The notes beneath the pieces were generated by a model. That model had not been told where the DNA came from. It saw only the letters and a list, made by a program, of their open reading frames with translations, and searched no databases. A stretch of DNA of 64,000 nt from Diorhabda sublineata (lineage: Eukaryota; Arthropoda; Insecta; Coleoptera; Chrysomelidae): NCBI RefSeq assembly GCF_026230105.1, contig NC_079485.1:13524872-13588871 (forward strand), written 5' to 3'. The position numbers and the translations under genes were made by a program. Every line of letters begins with the position of its first letter. The first letter of the stretch is position 1. Below are positions 34,952 to 48,683 of this stretch, piece by piece.

Positions 34952-35269
34952 CACGCTTTTTCCGAAATAAAATCAAACAGAACAAGACGAAACAATATAT
35001 AGAGTGATCAAAGTAACCAAACTTCCAAACTTACATAATGGTTCTTCGAATCGGAAAAAATTATCAATTATTGTAATTGTGAGTGTCAGTGTAGTGAATA
35101 AAGTCTTCAGTATTAGTATAATTATTGATTACAGTATAATACACAGGTTTGCTAGCATTACATCAGTAATACAATTCTTCGGTACCATTTTATAGTACGA
35201 TTCGTCTTTAGTTTCAAAATAGACTTTAATTTTGGCAATAACCTTTTTATTGGTATAATATTTCATAGT

Positions 35270-35430
35270 TTATGTCCAGCAAGAGTCATATTGAGGTACG
35301 AGAGCAGGAAAAAGTCGCTAGAGATAGATCTGGAGACTATGGTGGATGTGGAAGCCATTCTAAGCCCAATTTATGCGATTTGGCCATTGATTTCATTTAT
35401 TTTTGACAAGCACTCTATTTTCTTTCAAAT
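35270..35430 (-). mobile_element. Mariner relic, short
   Basis: A minus-strand frame reads MKSMAKSHKLGLEWLPHPP, a stop, SPDLSLATF, which is the stretch between the second and third catalytic aspartates of a mariner transposase. Confidence 0.6.
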
Positions 35431-36069
35431 GAGACGTGTTCATATACTTGTTTTACTATATATACTCAAATACTTATTTTTTGAATTATTTGTGATTTCT
35501 ATTATATCAAAATGCATAGGATACTGCTCATTGAATACAAAAAGGTATCAGCTGTGCATTTTACTGTTCCAACAAATGTAATTCAATAATATATTTTTGG
35601 TAAGCACATAACCACTGTATATAACATCTGAGAAACTTCACGAATTTCAAATTTTAATCGGAAGTCGTGGAAACCCTCCTAGTTCGCAAGACGTGAATTA
35701 CTCCGGATCACAAGCACTACATTATAATATCGTTATTTTAGAGAAGTTGGAGGAGAACATTTATCAAAAGTTTAAAGTGTTACTTTAGTCCCGAAGTGGA
35801 ACTAATTCAACTACCATTTCGTGAAAGTCCCCCATTTTAAAAAGACCAGGGAACTCCTTTCGTAAGTATTGTTTTTATGTTCATTAACTGTCTCCCTGAC
35901 GTTGATAAATCACCTGGGGTACAGCTAATTTGAGTAAACGATTTTTTAAATACGTAAACTGATATTTGGAAGGGAATGATGAATTGAGACAGTACAGATT
36001 TAGTGGAGTTATCTACCCCAAAACTGGAACTACTACATCCGGGTTTCACTTTCCAATCAATAGAAGACA

Positions 36070-36540
36070 TTGAAAATATATCAACAAAGCTTAAAATTCT
36101 TAAATATTTCTACATATGGCGTAAATCAAATTCTCAATTGAAAGAAATCACTCCATATCTAAATAGAAACATCGTTTACTAATGGAAGGTCTGGATAGTG
36201 GAGAGTTTGAAACACTGAAGAATGCTTCCACATATGACAACGTGGGACCAGTTCTTGACTGGAAGAGATTGCTTCAAGGTTGAACAGAAACATTGTACAT
36301 TAATGGAAAGATTAGATTGTGGAGAGTTTGAAACATTGGAGGATGTCTGCATATATGACAACGTGGGAGAAGTTGTTAACTGAAAGAGATTGCTTCAAGG
36401 TTGAATAGAAACATTGTACATTAATAGAAGGCTTAGATAGTGAAGATTTTTGAACATTGAAGAATATCTTCACAAGCTGTGAGGAATTGCTCCATGTTTG
36501 GATAGAGACACTACTACCATTGTTCATTGATAGAAGTAAT
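36070..36540. repeat. Minisatellite, unit about 121 bp, about 4 copies
   Basis: Units start at about 36166, 36288, 36409 and 36505, each with gaaacattgtacattaatgg-like sequence. Internal landmarks are tggagagtttgaaacattg, atatgacaacgtgggag and gagattgcttcaaggttga. The last unit is shortened, and a degraded one precedes 36166. It is unrelated in sequence to the 34.0-kb array despite a similar period. Confidence 0.85.
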
Positions 36541-36544
36541 GGAT

Positions 36545-36990
36545 AGTGAAAAACTGTACGGGTCTTTCAAGATGAGCCAAATCCATCCAAGTTGTTCGCG
36601 CATGAAACAATTTGAAGCAAATGGTTGCCTGTTTTTTGGAATTATGGACATGTTGCCACTGTTCCATTAGAGCAACGTAGTACGATCAATTCTAAATGGT
36701 ACACCAGCATTTGTTTTCTAGAAGTGCTCTTTGATTGGCACCCAATGATTCCACAGTAAATTGCAAGGTCAACACTTTTCTACACTTGAAGAAGCGCTCT
36801 AATCACATGATTGGGAGATACTTCAATCGAAATAGAAAAAGTGTTTCGACAATTGGTTCAAACGCATGCAAAAGTGTATATCCAATTATAAATATTTGTT
36901 TTTATTTGTCCATCTCAAATTTTGAGTGGTAACTCTCGTACAACACTTAAAATGTCTTTCTAGCTCAATATTTGATGCTCCTGGGCTATG
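36545..36990 (+). mobile_element. Mariner relic, family C, copy 3
   Basis: Frames read RVFQDEPNPS-like at the left, VATVPLEQRSTINSKWYTSI and CFLEVLF, then a C-terminal stretch (VFRQLVQTHAKVY for the FDxWFxRMQKCI block). The HHDNAS and YSPDLAP blocks with catalytic aspartates are missing. Confidence 0.7.
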
Positions 36991-37579
36991 TTACACTTTG
37001 TATACTAGTAAACGATTGATTCTTGCTTAATAAACATAATGTGATATCTTTTTCCAATTAAAAACTCCCATCAAACAAAACGTAGGAAATGCGTTGAAAA
37101 TGAAACAGCTTTCGGTTAAAAGATGATACATTAAGGATCTATTTAGATACATTATAATAATATATTTATCAATTTCTTATATTTCGTGTGCTCCAGATTC
37201 CAATTGATTGGAACGAAAACTGCGACGTTCGTAGGCTTTAAATCACGTGTAAATAAATACACTCGAATCGTGAAAAGTTCCAGCTATTCTTTTTCAAAGT
37301 AAAAGCGCCACAACGTGAAAACTCGGATTTAAAAACGGAAATAAATTAGTGGAACTTTGTGAAAATAAAAATAGTAGAAAATAACATTTTTAAGATACGA
37401 TAGAAAGTTGTTTGTCTTCATTTACTTTAACAAAAAATATTGGAATTTTATGATTAGGTAAATAATCAGATGGAAAGAAAATTTCGAAAAAAGTTCAATA
37501 GAAAAATGATATGAATCAAATTTTTTAAGATTAGATTGGGTATAAAGAGATAAGGAAAATATTCTATTGTAATAAAAAA

Positions 37580-38350
37580 CCTTCTAGGTACTTCATATAC
37601 ACCCCTCCCCTCGCCATACACCTTTCCATACGTTTTTTCCATTGATCGGAGAGTTGCTGGAAGTCTTCTTTGGTTAGTGCCTTTAGGAGCTTTACCGCTT
37701 CCATCGACTCAAATCTCTTTCAAAGCAGATTTCATCTTCGGAAACAAAAAAAAGTCACACGGTTCTAAATTTGATGAGTACGGCGGGTGTTAGAGCACTG
37801 GGGATGCAAAAACGAGCTAGTTCTAGCAGTGTTGCCAAAACTGACAAATGATGAGTCTGATTGACAGTCTGACCTTCTGGAACCTATTCAGTCATTGCGA
37901 TACCGATAATGTCGAAAGAAAACGATCAACATTGCCTTGAATTTTGATTTGGACATCCTTGTTTTATTATTCTGGGCGATTCAGGCCTCTTCAAATGCAT
38001 CGATTGTCGCTTTGTTTCATTATAGTATTGAAAAATTCACGTTTCGTGGAAAGTTATAACGTTTCTCATTAGTCCAGGATCTTTTCTAGGAAATCTGAGC
38101 AGACCCGTTGACGCAAGAGCTTTTGGTCAGGAGGCAGATTTTTTAGCACAGACTTTTTCTAACCGTCTCTTTATCGGCGTTTACAGCTTCTGCAATCATT
38201 CGTATGCACATGCGACGATCTGCACTCACAATTTGGTTCATTTTGGTGACTGTTTCTGGAGCTATCTGGGCGTTGGTCATCTTCAGTGCTCTCTTGGGAC
38301 TCACTAAACCGCTTACACCCCTTAAAAACACGCGTACGAGATAGAGAATT
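37580..38350 (-). mobile_element. Mariner relic, family B, copy with HTH
   Basis: The minus strand starts with RVRVFKG, then MTNAQIAPETVTKMNQIV and RRMCIRMIAEAVNADKETV (second helix-turn-helix), LPPDQKLLRQRVCSDFLEK, a REFFNTIMKQ remnant of the first Asp block (DETW lost), HPPYSSNLEPCDFF with the third catalytic Asp, and a C-terminus. It keeps the N-terminal part that the 53.96-kb copy lacks. Frameshifts and stops throughout. Confidence 0.82.
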
Positions 38351-38778
38351 GTCCTCAAAGACAGATCTACTGGATACGTTTTTCTTTTAATTAGATTTTG
38401 TACAAATTTTAGTTTTTTGATTTCTATATAATACTTAATTTTCCAAATATCCGTTAATTTCATCAAGATAATCCGGGAAGCTGAAATTTCTAATAAAAAT
38501 ATTTATTTTCTATGAATATTTTGAATGGTGCACTAATTAATAAGAGATACACTTTTATTCAGATGCTAATTGATGCATGAAACCCTTCATCTTTCATTTG
38601 TTACTTCAAAGCACGTCAAAAGGGCCAATTATAGTTGAAGTACTGAAATTTGATGATAAAAAAAAAAACGTAAGCATGTTGAATTTTATACGAGCAATTT
38701 AATTATGATGAGCAACTCAACGACGTTGTTAACTTCAAATTTTAAAAGGTATATTAATAAAAAATATTAATTACTCAC

Positions 38779-38860
38779 TTGTATCCATAGATGATGCTAG
38801 AATTGGACTAACTAAGATGAACAATATGATTCTACAATACTCTGTCAACATGACGAATGC
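38779..38860 (-). CDS. dpr: Dpr-family gene, signal-peptide exon
   Basis: This exon holds the start codon and secretion signal of a Dpr-type cell-surface protein. Read on the minus strand, a pyrimidine-rich acceptor ending in ttacag at 38861-38862 is followed by nine untranslated bases, an ATG at 38849-38851, 24 codons and one extra base, then a GTGAGT donor. The peptide starts MLTEYCRIILFILVSPILA, a short charged start followed by a hydrophobic core and a small-residue cleavage region, which is typical of a signal peptide. The exon ends one base into a codon, and the exon at 9306-9517 begins with the two bases that complete it. The acceptor implies at least one upstream untranslated exon, which I did not find. 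Assignment to the Dpr gene rests on strand, order, phase and the signal-peptide content, not on domain homology of this exon itself. Confidence 0.72.
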
Positions 38861-38970
38861 CTGTAACAAAACAAAATCATTTTATAATAATATTTATTGT
38901 TATTATCATTATTATTATGACTTATGCACTACTCAACCTAGACCCGGTATTATTTATCGATCTCGGATAG

Positions 38971-39245
38971 ATGCGCAGTTTGAAATTGTGCATTCGCAGT
39001 CACAGATTTCTAATCCTGAACGTATTCAGTCACTAGATTCATGCGCAGTTTGAAATTGTGCGTTCCTGTGAACAGATTTCTAATCCTGAACACGTTTTGT
39101 CATCATATTCATGTGAAGTTTGAAATAGTACGTTCCTGTGCACAGATTTCTAGTCCTGAACTCGTTCTGTCATCAGATTCATGCGCAGTTTAAAATTGTG
39201 GATTCGCGGTGCACAGATTTCTTGTCCTGAACGTGCTCTGAAAAC
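38971..39245. repeat. 70-bp minisatellite, four copies
   Basis: Four units of exactly 70 bp start at 38971, 39041, 39111 and 39181. Each opens atgcgcagtttgaaattgtg (third: atgtgaagtttgaaatagta), followed by cagatttctaatcctgaac. The constant length with modest divergence points to a fairly recent expansion. It lies about 110 bp from the Dpr signal-peptide exon, on its 5' side in transcript terms. Confidence 0.95.
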
Positions 39246-41869
<2,624 letters not shown>

Positions 41870-42085
41870 TGTGGAATGGGTCTCTTCAAAATTATTATTT
41901 GATTCAGGTAAGGGGTGGTAATCACTGAAGGACGCTTCTACACGTTGCTGTTTGTTATCATCCGTCAGCATTTTCTGGACCCACTTTGGCAGAACCTAAA
42001 CGAACTCCCAAAATGTTGATACTGACGGTGAGGTCTTGAAGCGTCACTCTTCGATCTTACTGCCGCAATTACTTCTTAGGAAAAT
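41870..42085 (-). mobile_element. Mariner N-terminal relic
   Basis: A minus-strand frame reads VQKMLTDDNKQQRVEAS, the linker between the DNA-binding and catalytic domains of a mariner transposase, preceded by an RRVTLQDL-like helix. Only the N-terminal part survives. Confidence 0.6.
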
Positions 42086-42977
42086 GATCTCCAGCTAAAA
42101 TGTTGGACGTCTTTGGTGTTAGAATCATCTGAAAGTTTCATCTTTCCTGGTTACCAAGACAATAATAAACGTTTTAAGGGCTGGAAATGGGAGAAAGGGT
42201 GCCAGGTTACACGCCAAATTCCCACCTAACAGCTTCTGAAGTTCTTTGGAAATTTTATTTTATGGACAACCCCCATCGTTATGTGGTTGTATGAAAACTA
42301 TCTCCAGACAATTATTAGGACATTGAATTTGGAACTTGTGAACACGAAAAGAACTGTTACATACATACTCAAGTGAGCAAATATAAAAACTTGCGCATGG
42401 AATAAAAACGAAAACAGAAAAAAAAGAAACGTTTTAAAACGAATTGCTCATGTTTTGATAATTGAGTTTTTTGTGAAGGATATCGCGTGATGTGAAAAAT
42501 TGACTGTCACGTGAAGAGAGAAACTTTTGTGTCATAGCATAGTTTAAATATCGACCTGTCTGGCCGTTTAGTTTTGAATAATTTACAAAATGGTAACGCT
42601 TTTTTCAGCTAAGGTGTAATTTACTTAACACCAAGGAATGTACGCTGTAAATTTCTTTTTTTGTTTGTAATTAAATCACTCATATATCTATCTAGTAGTT
42701 TTTATTCTTTTAGTTTCTTGATTATACGATTAGAAAAAAGTAGCGTGGAAGAAAAAATTTTTCATGAATGAATGAACCACCGAGAGAAGGGGCAGATTGC
42801 CCCTGGTCCACAAGAGGCCTCATTTTTTTATTTATATAAATCCCAAACAAAGCATAGTGTTTTTTCAGTTAGACAATGAAAAACGTGAAAGAAAAGTTTG
42901 AAATTATGAGTTATCCCTCAGATTCGTGTTTTTTATTAATTAATATCAAAATAGCTCTAATATTTTGTTGATAAGTT

Positions 42978-44018
42978 CGAGGATTGTTCCTGAAGTACCT
43001 GGCCTAACCTAAAGATGGAGGTAGTTGCTTGTAATAGAAAGTACACAATCTATACACCATATGTTTCAAGTTTGAAGACGCCACGTTATTTGATATATGT
43101 TTGTTAGCCATCAATAGTGAATAGAAAAAAATTGGTCATCGTTATGTGATACAATAATTTTATTTGAGGAGCGTAGGCCACCAAATATAAAAATTAAACT
43201 AGATTGTACTCTGGGTGAGTCAGCTTCTCCAATATCAACAGTAAAATATTGGGTAGCAAAATTTAGACGAGACCGTATGAATTGAGAAGACCAGCAACGC
43301 AGTGGTCGACCAAATTAGGTGATGACTACCAGAAATTCCACAAAGCGGTAGTGGATGATCGTCTACTTAAAGTGCGCGAACTAGCAGACATAGTAGGCAT
43401 TCTGAAAAGTGTGGTACATCGAATATCAATTGAAAATTTGGACATTTCATAACTATGGATGAAACGTGGTTCCATCACTGCACAACTGAAACAAAAGGAC
43501 AATCAAAAACATGGACTAAAGAGGGAGAACCGACTCCAATGAAGGCAGAAATCATTCCATCTGCAGACAAGGTCATGGTGTCGGTTTTTTGGGACGCGCG
43601 TGGAATAATTTCCTTTAACTATCTTGAAAAAGAAAAAACTATCAACGGCGAGTATTATTGCAACGTTTCAGCGAAGAAATCAAGCAAAAACCGACGCGTT
43701 TGGCTAAGAAAAAAGTGTCGTTTCTTCAAGATAATATAACAGCTCAAACACCCGTTATTGCAATGGCCAAAATTGATGAATTGAAGTTTGAATTGCTACC
43801 TTATGCACCCTATTCGTCAGACTTAGTCTTCTCAGATTATTTTCTGTTTCCAGACTTGAAAAAATGGCTCCGTGGTCAAAGATTTTTCAACAATGAAGAG
43901 GTCATGTCTGCAGTTAATGGATATCTCTGGTAAAAGTGTATGGAGCTAAAAAGAGAGAAATTTTTTTTTCAAAACTATTGTCTTATCTTTGTTGGGCCAG
44001 GTACCAGAACCATCCTCG
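42978..44018 (+). mobile_element. Mariner element, family A, near full length
   Basis: A mariner of about 1,041 bp with terminal repeats: left CGAGGATTGTTCCTGAAGTA, right (complement) CGAGGATGGTTCTGGTACC, both continuing into CTGGCC. TA follows the right end; the left flank reads TT. The transposase begins near 43130 with HTH residues (TVKYWVAKFRRDR, QQRSGRPN, VRELADIVG-like). A deletion removes the end of the DNA-binding domain, then MDETWFHHCTTETKGQS, KVMVSVFWDARGIISF and YLEKEKTINGEYY follow. A frameshift leads to FLQDNITAQT and YSSDLVFSDYFLFPDLKKWL. All three Asp of the DD34D triad survive with 34 residues between the last two, yet frameshifts and the deletion make it a pseudogene. Confidence 0.92.
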
Positions 44019-44384
44019 TACTATAAGAAATAGTCAAATAGAACTAAAAATTGATAGTTCAATTAAAAATTTCAAATTTCATAATATTTATAAACTATAT
44101 TTTTTCATATACCAAAATTTTTGTATTTTTATTAAACATTTTTCTAGAAATGTTCGATAAAAGCTCAGCTCATGCCAAGAATTTATATTAAATTTTAGAC
44201 GGACTTTGGAAAAACGAGATATTGGGTCAGTTAAACTCTGCCCCAGACCACCAAAAGTCTCTTGGCGACCCTGTATCAAATACTCATGAACTTGGGTCTT
44301 ATTTCTAAGCATTGTTCGTCCCGGAAGTACTTCATCTAGTTCTAGAAGAAAAAAAAAATAAACTGAATTATAATTAACAAATCC

Positions 44385-44660
44385 AGAGATGCTTGTCCAC
44401 TTTACGATTTGGAAGAAGCTGTCCTCATAGCATCAGACGAAGTAAATCTACAAGAATGCCTTTCAAATACAACCAAATGACAGAATAGTTCAAAATGAGG
44501 ATTTCCATTGACGAGACAAAGTCTATGACAATAAGTAAAGACCCAGTACACTGCAACTTAGCGATAGACGATAAAATAAAAGAATAAGTTATGAATTTCC
44601 ATTATCTAAGAGCTTTAACATCAAGCAATACTTACATCTACGAAAAAGCGTGCCAACAAG
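44385..44660 (+). mobile_element. Non-LTR reverse transcriptase fragment (family N5)
   Basis: Plus-strand frames read AVLIASDEVNLQECL-like sequence (the segment right after a YADD box), then ISIDETKSMTISKDPVHCN and LAIDDKIKE, the thumb region of a non-LTR reverse transcriptase. Stops and a frameshift are present. A later part of a similar protein is seen at 51.3 kb. Confidence 0.65.
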
Positions 44661-44689
44661 ACCTAGCTTAGAAGCTGTTAATGGCCCAG

Positions 44690-45090
44690 ATTTGGTGGGA
44701 CTCTGGAATGATAACAATGTCCCTCGCTTGGTTTACAAGCCGGGATCAGACCTGGTTACCTAGATAAACCCAAGACTGGTCTGCAAACCTGGGCCAGGCT
44801 GTTTGTTTGTAAAAACAGATTTTCAATATATTGTTAATAAAATAGTTTTATGACATATTTCTATTTGACTGTCTGACTATAGGGTGGCCGAGATCGGGTT
44901 ACTCAGAGTTCAGCCAGGCTTTGGTGAATATGAGATGGCCGAGGTAAGGTTATATAGAGCTGGCAGACTCTAAAATGGCCGGGGCTAAGTTACCCAGACT
45001 GCTACCAGGCTTAGGCTATTATTTGTCATAGCCAAGGCCCAGCGTTGGTCCAAGCTGAGCCTCGTCGTTCAAGTCCGGGGGCTTCTATAT
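44690..45090. repeat. GC-richer degenerate short tandem repeat
   Basis: Three or four loosely matching units of about 45-55 bp: atggccgaggtaaggttata, tggccggggctaagttaccc and gtggccgagatcgggttact, each followed by agagc/agac and a ccaggc motif. The stretch contrasts with its AT-rich surroundings. No coding frame is convincing. Confidence 0.5.
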
Positions 45091-45667
45091 GGGATGGCAA
45101 CAAAATAGTTGATCAAATGCTGCTACTTGGATAAATTTAAGCTCTGATTTATTTGTATCCTATTTGACACAATAATAGAAGTTACTTCATAATAATTAAC
45201 GAAATAGGAAAAAGAATTGGAGAAAATAATGTTACATCAAGAAAAAAACACTTTGTTTGTCGTTTGCTTATTTAACCACTTAACTTCAGATACAAAGTTA
45301 CATACTCCCTTAATATCCCAACTTTCAGTTATTTAAGCTTCTGTGAAGTTTGTCTTAGAACTTAGAACGTTTTCTGGAAGCGTATTATTCCATTTCGCTT
45401 ATCTTTTCAATTTTCTTTTCAAATTCGAGTTAGAAGTTTAAGAACCGACTTTCTTGTCTCAAATTGAATGGCGAACAATGTAGAATATCAACATGGAAAA
45501 TGCGAATGTTTATAAGCGAAAGCACAGTGTATAGATTCGGTAACAGACATGTATTCAGTATAATACACTCAATAGAAAGGTCTTTAACATTTTTTTCCTC
45601 AATATACAGCATTTCTACAATCTACTCTATGAGCAAAGCAATAAGTGAATTGTCTATAAGTCACTAA

Positions 45668-46243
45668 AGTAGTGACGCGGTGGAGGTGCATCGTGGTGTC
45701 ATCTAGGAGGTATTCAGCGATACTTCTAAAACTCATTTGATTCACATCGATGCTTACCGCGCGGTTCAACTGCCTGCTTTGCTGTGATTGGTCCGTTCTG
45801 GGGTTATCCTCATGTAGGAATGAAATAAATCGGGGTCGTTTCTTAGCTCACTGAAAAGGTGGTGGTATTCCACTAGACTGTTACTTCTTCTATTTATTGG
45901 GTGGACTGAAAACCGCTTGTAGATTTCTTATCATCCACCATAGTTAGTTGAAGCTGACGTTTCATCACTATCCGAACTTGTTTCCAACAACATTGCACAA
46001 AATACAGGGTATCTTTGTTTTGATTGACACACATCACTCTCCAAGTCTGATCTGCCATGACAGCGCGAGTGACCTCTTCGCTATGTGCAGTCGACATCGA
46101 CCGCGGCATCCACCACCCAATTTTCTGTTCGTATCCAAATGAGTTTGGTTTTTGAAAGCATCGCTGTAGACCTCCTGGATGGCACCGAAGTATCGCTGTA
46201 GACCTCCTGGATGGCACCGCGATGCACCTCCACCGCGACTTAC
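45668..46243. mobile_element. Unclassified TIR element, about 575 bp
   Basis: The ends are inverted copies over about 60 bp: left GCGGTGGAGGTGCATCGTGG, and the complement of the right end GCGGTGGAGGTGCATCGCGG, both followed by TG-CATC-AGGAGGT and CAGCGATACTTC. The right repeat contains a direct duplication of about 32 bp (atcgctgtagacctcctgga at 46165 and again at 46193). No transposase is recognisable; the 125-codon minus-strand ORF crosses one end and has no known domain. No clear target duplication. It sits next to a retrotransposon relic. The superfamily is unknown. Confidence 0.8.
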
Positions 46244-46249
46244 CTGTTA

Positions 46250-46600
46250 TTTTGGGCCTGGTTAACCACAATATATTTGATTTACTTGGATGTCGATCGC
46301 AATTGGTATGGTAGAGAAGTAATTAATTTTCGAGTCTCAGCTAACCTTTCCGGAAGTAGCCATTGCATATTTCTTAATTTCATAGCTCTCACTTGTTTTT
46401 GATATGTGTCTTTCATGTAAGTTTTCAATCTAAATGTAACCCTAAGTACTTGGCATTTTGTGAATGTTATTTCCACTGATTTATTAGCATTGACGTTAAT
46501 TTTCCACTGATGGAGCTAGTTTTGAAACAAATTCAGACGATTTTGTACTTTTTGGGACTATGAACTCATAATTTAGTACTGTCGGTGGGTTTTATCAAAA
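46250..46600 (-). mobile_element. Jockey-like reverse transcriptase relic
   Basis: Minus-strand frames read KLTLMLINQWK / VNANKSVEITFT, then AKYLGLHLD, a stop, KLT, a stop, KTHI, then LLLYH-type and SKSNI segments. This fits the post-palm region of Jockey-clade elements (NxxKS...YLGLxLDxxLTWKxHI). It is broken by stops and ends at the TIR element to its left. Confidence 0.7.
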
Positions 46601-47190
46601 ATTTCAGACGAATAGCTAGACATCAAAAAATAACAAGGGATTGCTTAAAATTGGCTTAAATCCAGCCGAATTGCTCTTATAACATCAGTAATACATCTAA
46701 GTTCATCATAGTGAATAATACAGTAATTTCACTGAGAATGATTGAATTTTTTATGGAGCAGTTCTATTTCAAATTCGTAAGCAAATGACCAAAGTTTTAA
46801 TGGAAGTTTAACAGACCAAAGCTGAATGATAACTTCTTTTATTATAATAGTTTCATGAACTGTGATAATATCCAGCAGTTTCAGGTTTATATACATAATA
46901 AAATGTACTATTTCATCATTTTTATGTTAATATACACAAAATTATCATCACAATTAAGAAATATTCTGTAAAATATAATTGAAAATTTGATTTACATTTA
47001 TTGGAATCTGTATATCAACCTGTAGATCAAAAAAAACGTGTTTGCTGATATCGCTAGATCACGTTTGTTCAATTTGCAGCCTAGACACTGTGATTTCCTT
47101 TCCAAGTCTAAGGGCAAATCATTAGTTAATGCTGACTTAAACATTTTCTTTTCCAATCAAGCATCTGAGCCACACAAATCTTCACTAATG
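46601..47190. other. No gene recognised
   Basis: AT-rich sequence leading into the decayed tandem array. Confidence 0.5.
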
Positions 47191-47199
47191 TGATTTGGC

Positions 47200-48060
47200 C
47201 TTAACAGGCACTTTTGCCATAGATATATCGATATTTTTTGCCTTAGATAACTTATCTCCAAAGGTTATATAGTTGAAGATAGCGGGATATTGATTTTGCC
47301 CAAGGTTAATTGACATTTTGTTTGCAGATGCAGAACTATGGATCCATGTTCCCATAAAAAACTGAAATATTATTCGTGTTTCTGGTTAATTGATAAATTT
47401 CATTGCAGATAGTTTCGATAGAATCAGATTTGAAAGACTAGATTAGCCATCTTACCGAAGGTTAATAGATATATGTAACTTGTGGTAGCTGATTTTTTTA
47501 TTTAATGATAGTTCAGAGTGACAATTGTCAATTTTCCTATAGGTTAATCCACAAATATAACCTCAAGTTGTTGAATCTATGATGTGATTTGCCTTGAGGA
47601 GCTATTAATTCAAATATCTTGCTTGAAGTGACAAAAAATTTGATTAAATGTAAATTGAGAAGATAAGTCGACAATTTTTGAGCAGGAGATCCATAAATCT
47701 TGCCTTATGTGGTTGAAGATTCATTGAGAGGCTGACTTATCGATATTGCCTCAGATCAATTGATATATAACTTAGATTGCTAAGTTTTTGTTAGTTAGTT
47801 AGTTAGTTATATATTGCTTCAGCTTATTCTTCGTTTGAGAAGCTGAATTTTCAATAGTCCTTAAGATTAATTGATGTATCTCACTTGAGTTGGTTCACTT
47901 TTCTATTAAATGTGACCCAGATTTTGAATTTCCCAGTAGTTATTGTCTAAAGTGTTTGAAGTTGCACTACGAGGCTAAATTGTCGATCTTGCATCATTTC
48001 AATTGATAAATTTTGCTTTAGGTCTCTGAACTTTCGATTGGAGTCCTCTTAAGAGATCTT
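47200..48060. repeat. Decayed tandem array, about ten units of 70-130 bp
   Basis: A loose motif recurs in the same orientation near 47221, 47290, 47380, 47445, 47520, 47590, 47660, 47740, 47850 and 47980. It combines gaggctgacttatcgatatt, a ttgcc block, ggttaattgatatat and cttgagttggtt. Spacing varies from about 65 to 130 bp because of indels. It looks like an old minisatellite. Confidence 0.6.
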
Positions 48061-48683
48061 AGGTAATTGGATAAGATTAAGTGTTCAGTTCAATTCATCA
48101 AAATGTTTTTCAGAGTTTTCTGTGGTTGATCCTGTTTATCGTTAAAATATAGGTTTGCGACTTTTACGTTACTTTTACTTTTACATTAATCTTCTATTAT
48201 AAAAATTAGAATTACATTTAAATTGAATGGATATCTAATAGAACGATGTTTTAACGAAAAAAATTCCAATTTAAATGATTGCGTTCAACATTTAACACGT
48301 TGTAATTATTCCCGAAATAAATTCTGACCTGGAACGTAGAGTTATGTTTGTTCAAATTAAATTTTTAGTTCACATTAAGCGTTACAACTACAAAAGAAAT
48401 GCAATTAAAAAGTTTAATGATTCTAAAACACAATATATAATGAATATAACATCTGAAATAATGGGTAGAGCATGAGATTTTTTTTGGAGTAAAGCTGGAT
48501 TTTAACTGCTTCAGAATGAAAAATTGTGGACAGCGTCTATTGTTTTCCTAATTTCAATCATTTACTTTATGTTTTGTATCGTATTTATTATTAATATATT
48601 CTCCATTTTAAGCAGTTTACTAGATAATTTATTTATCCGATAGTTGAATTTTGGAATTGTTTCTGTACAATTTTTCAAAATTT

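Noticed and set aside
34005..39245. CRISPR-like interpretation of the regularly spaced repeats
   Set aside because: Units are contiguous minisatellites without unique spacers, in a eukaryotic intron.
45894..46271. 125-codon minus-strand ORF as a gene
   Set aside because: It runs across an inverted terminal repeat and its internal duplication; no known domain is recognisable.
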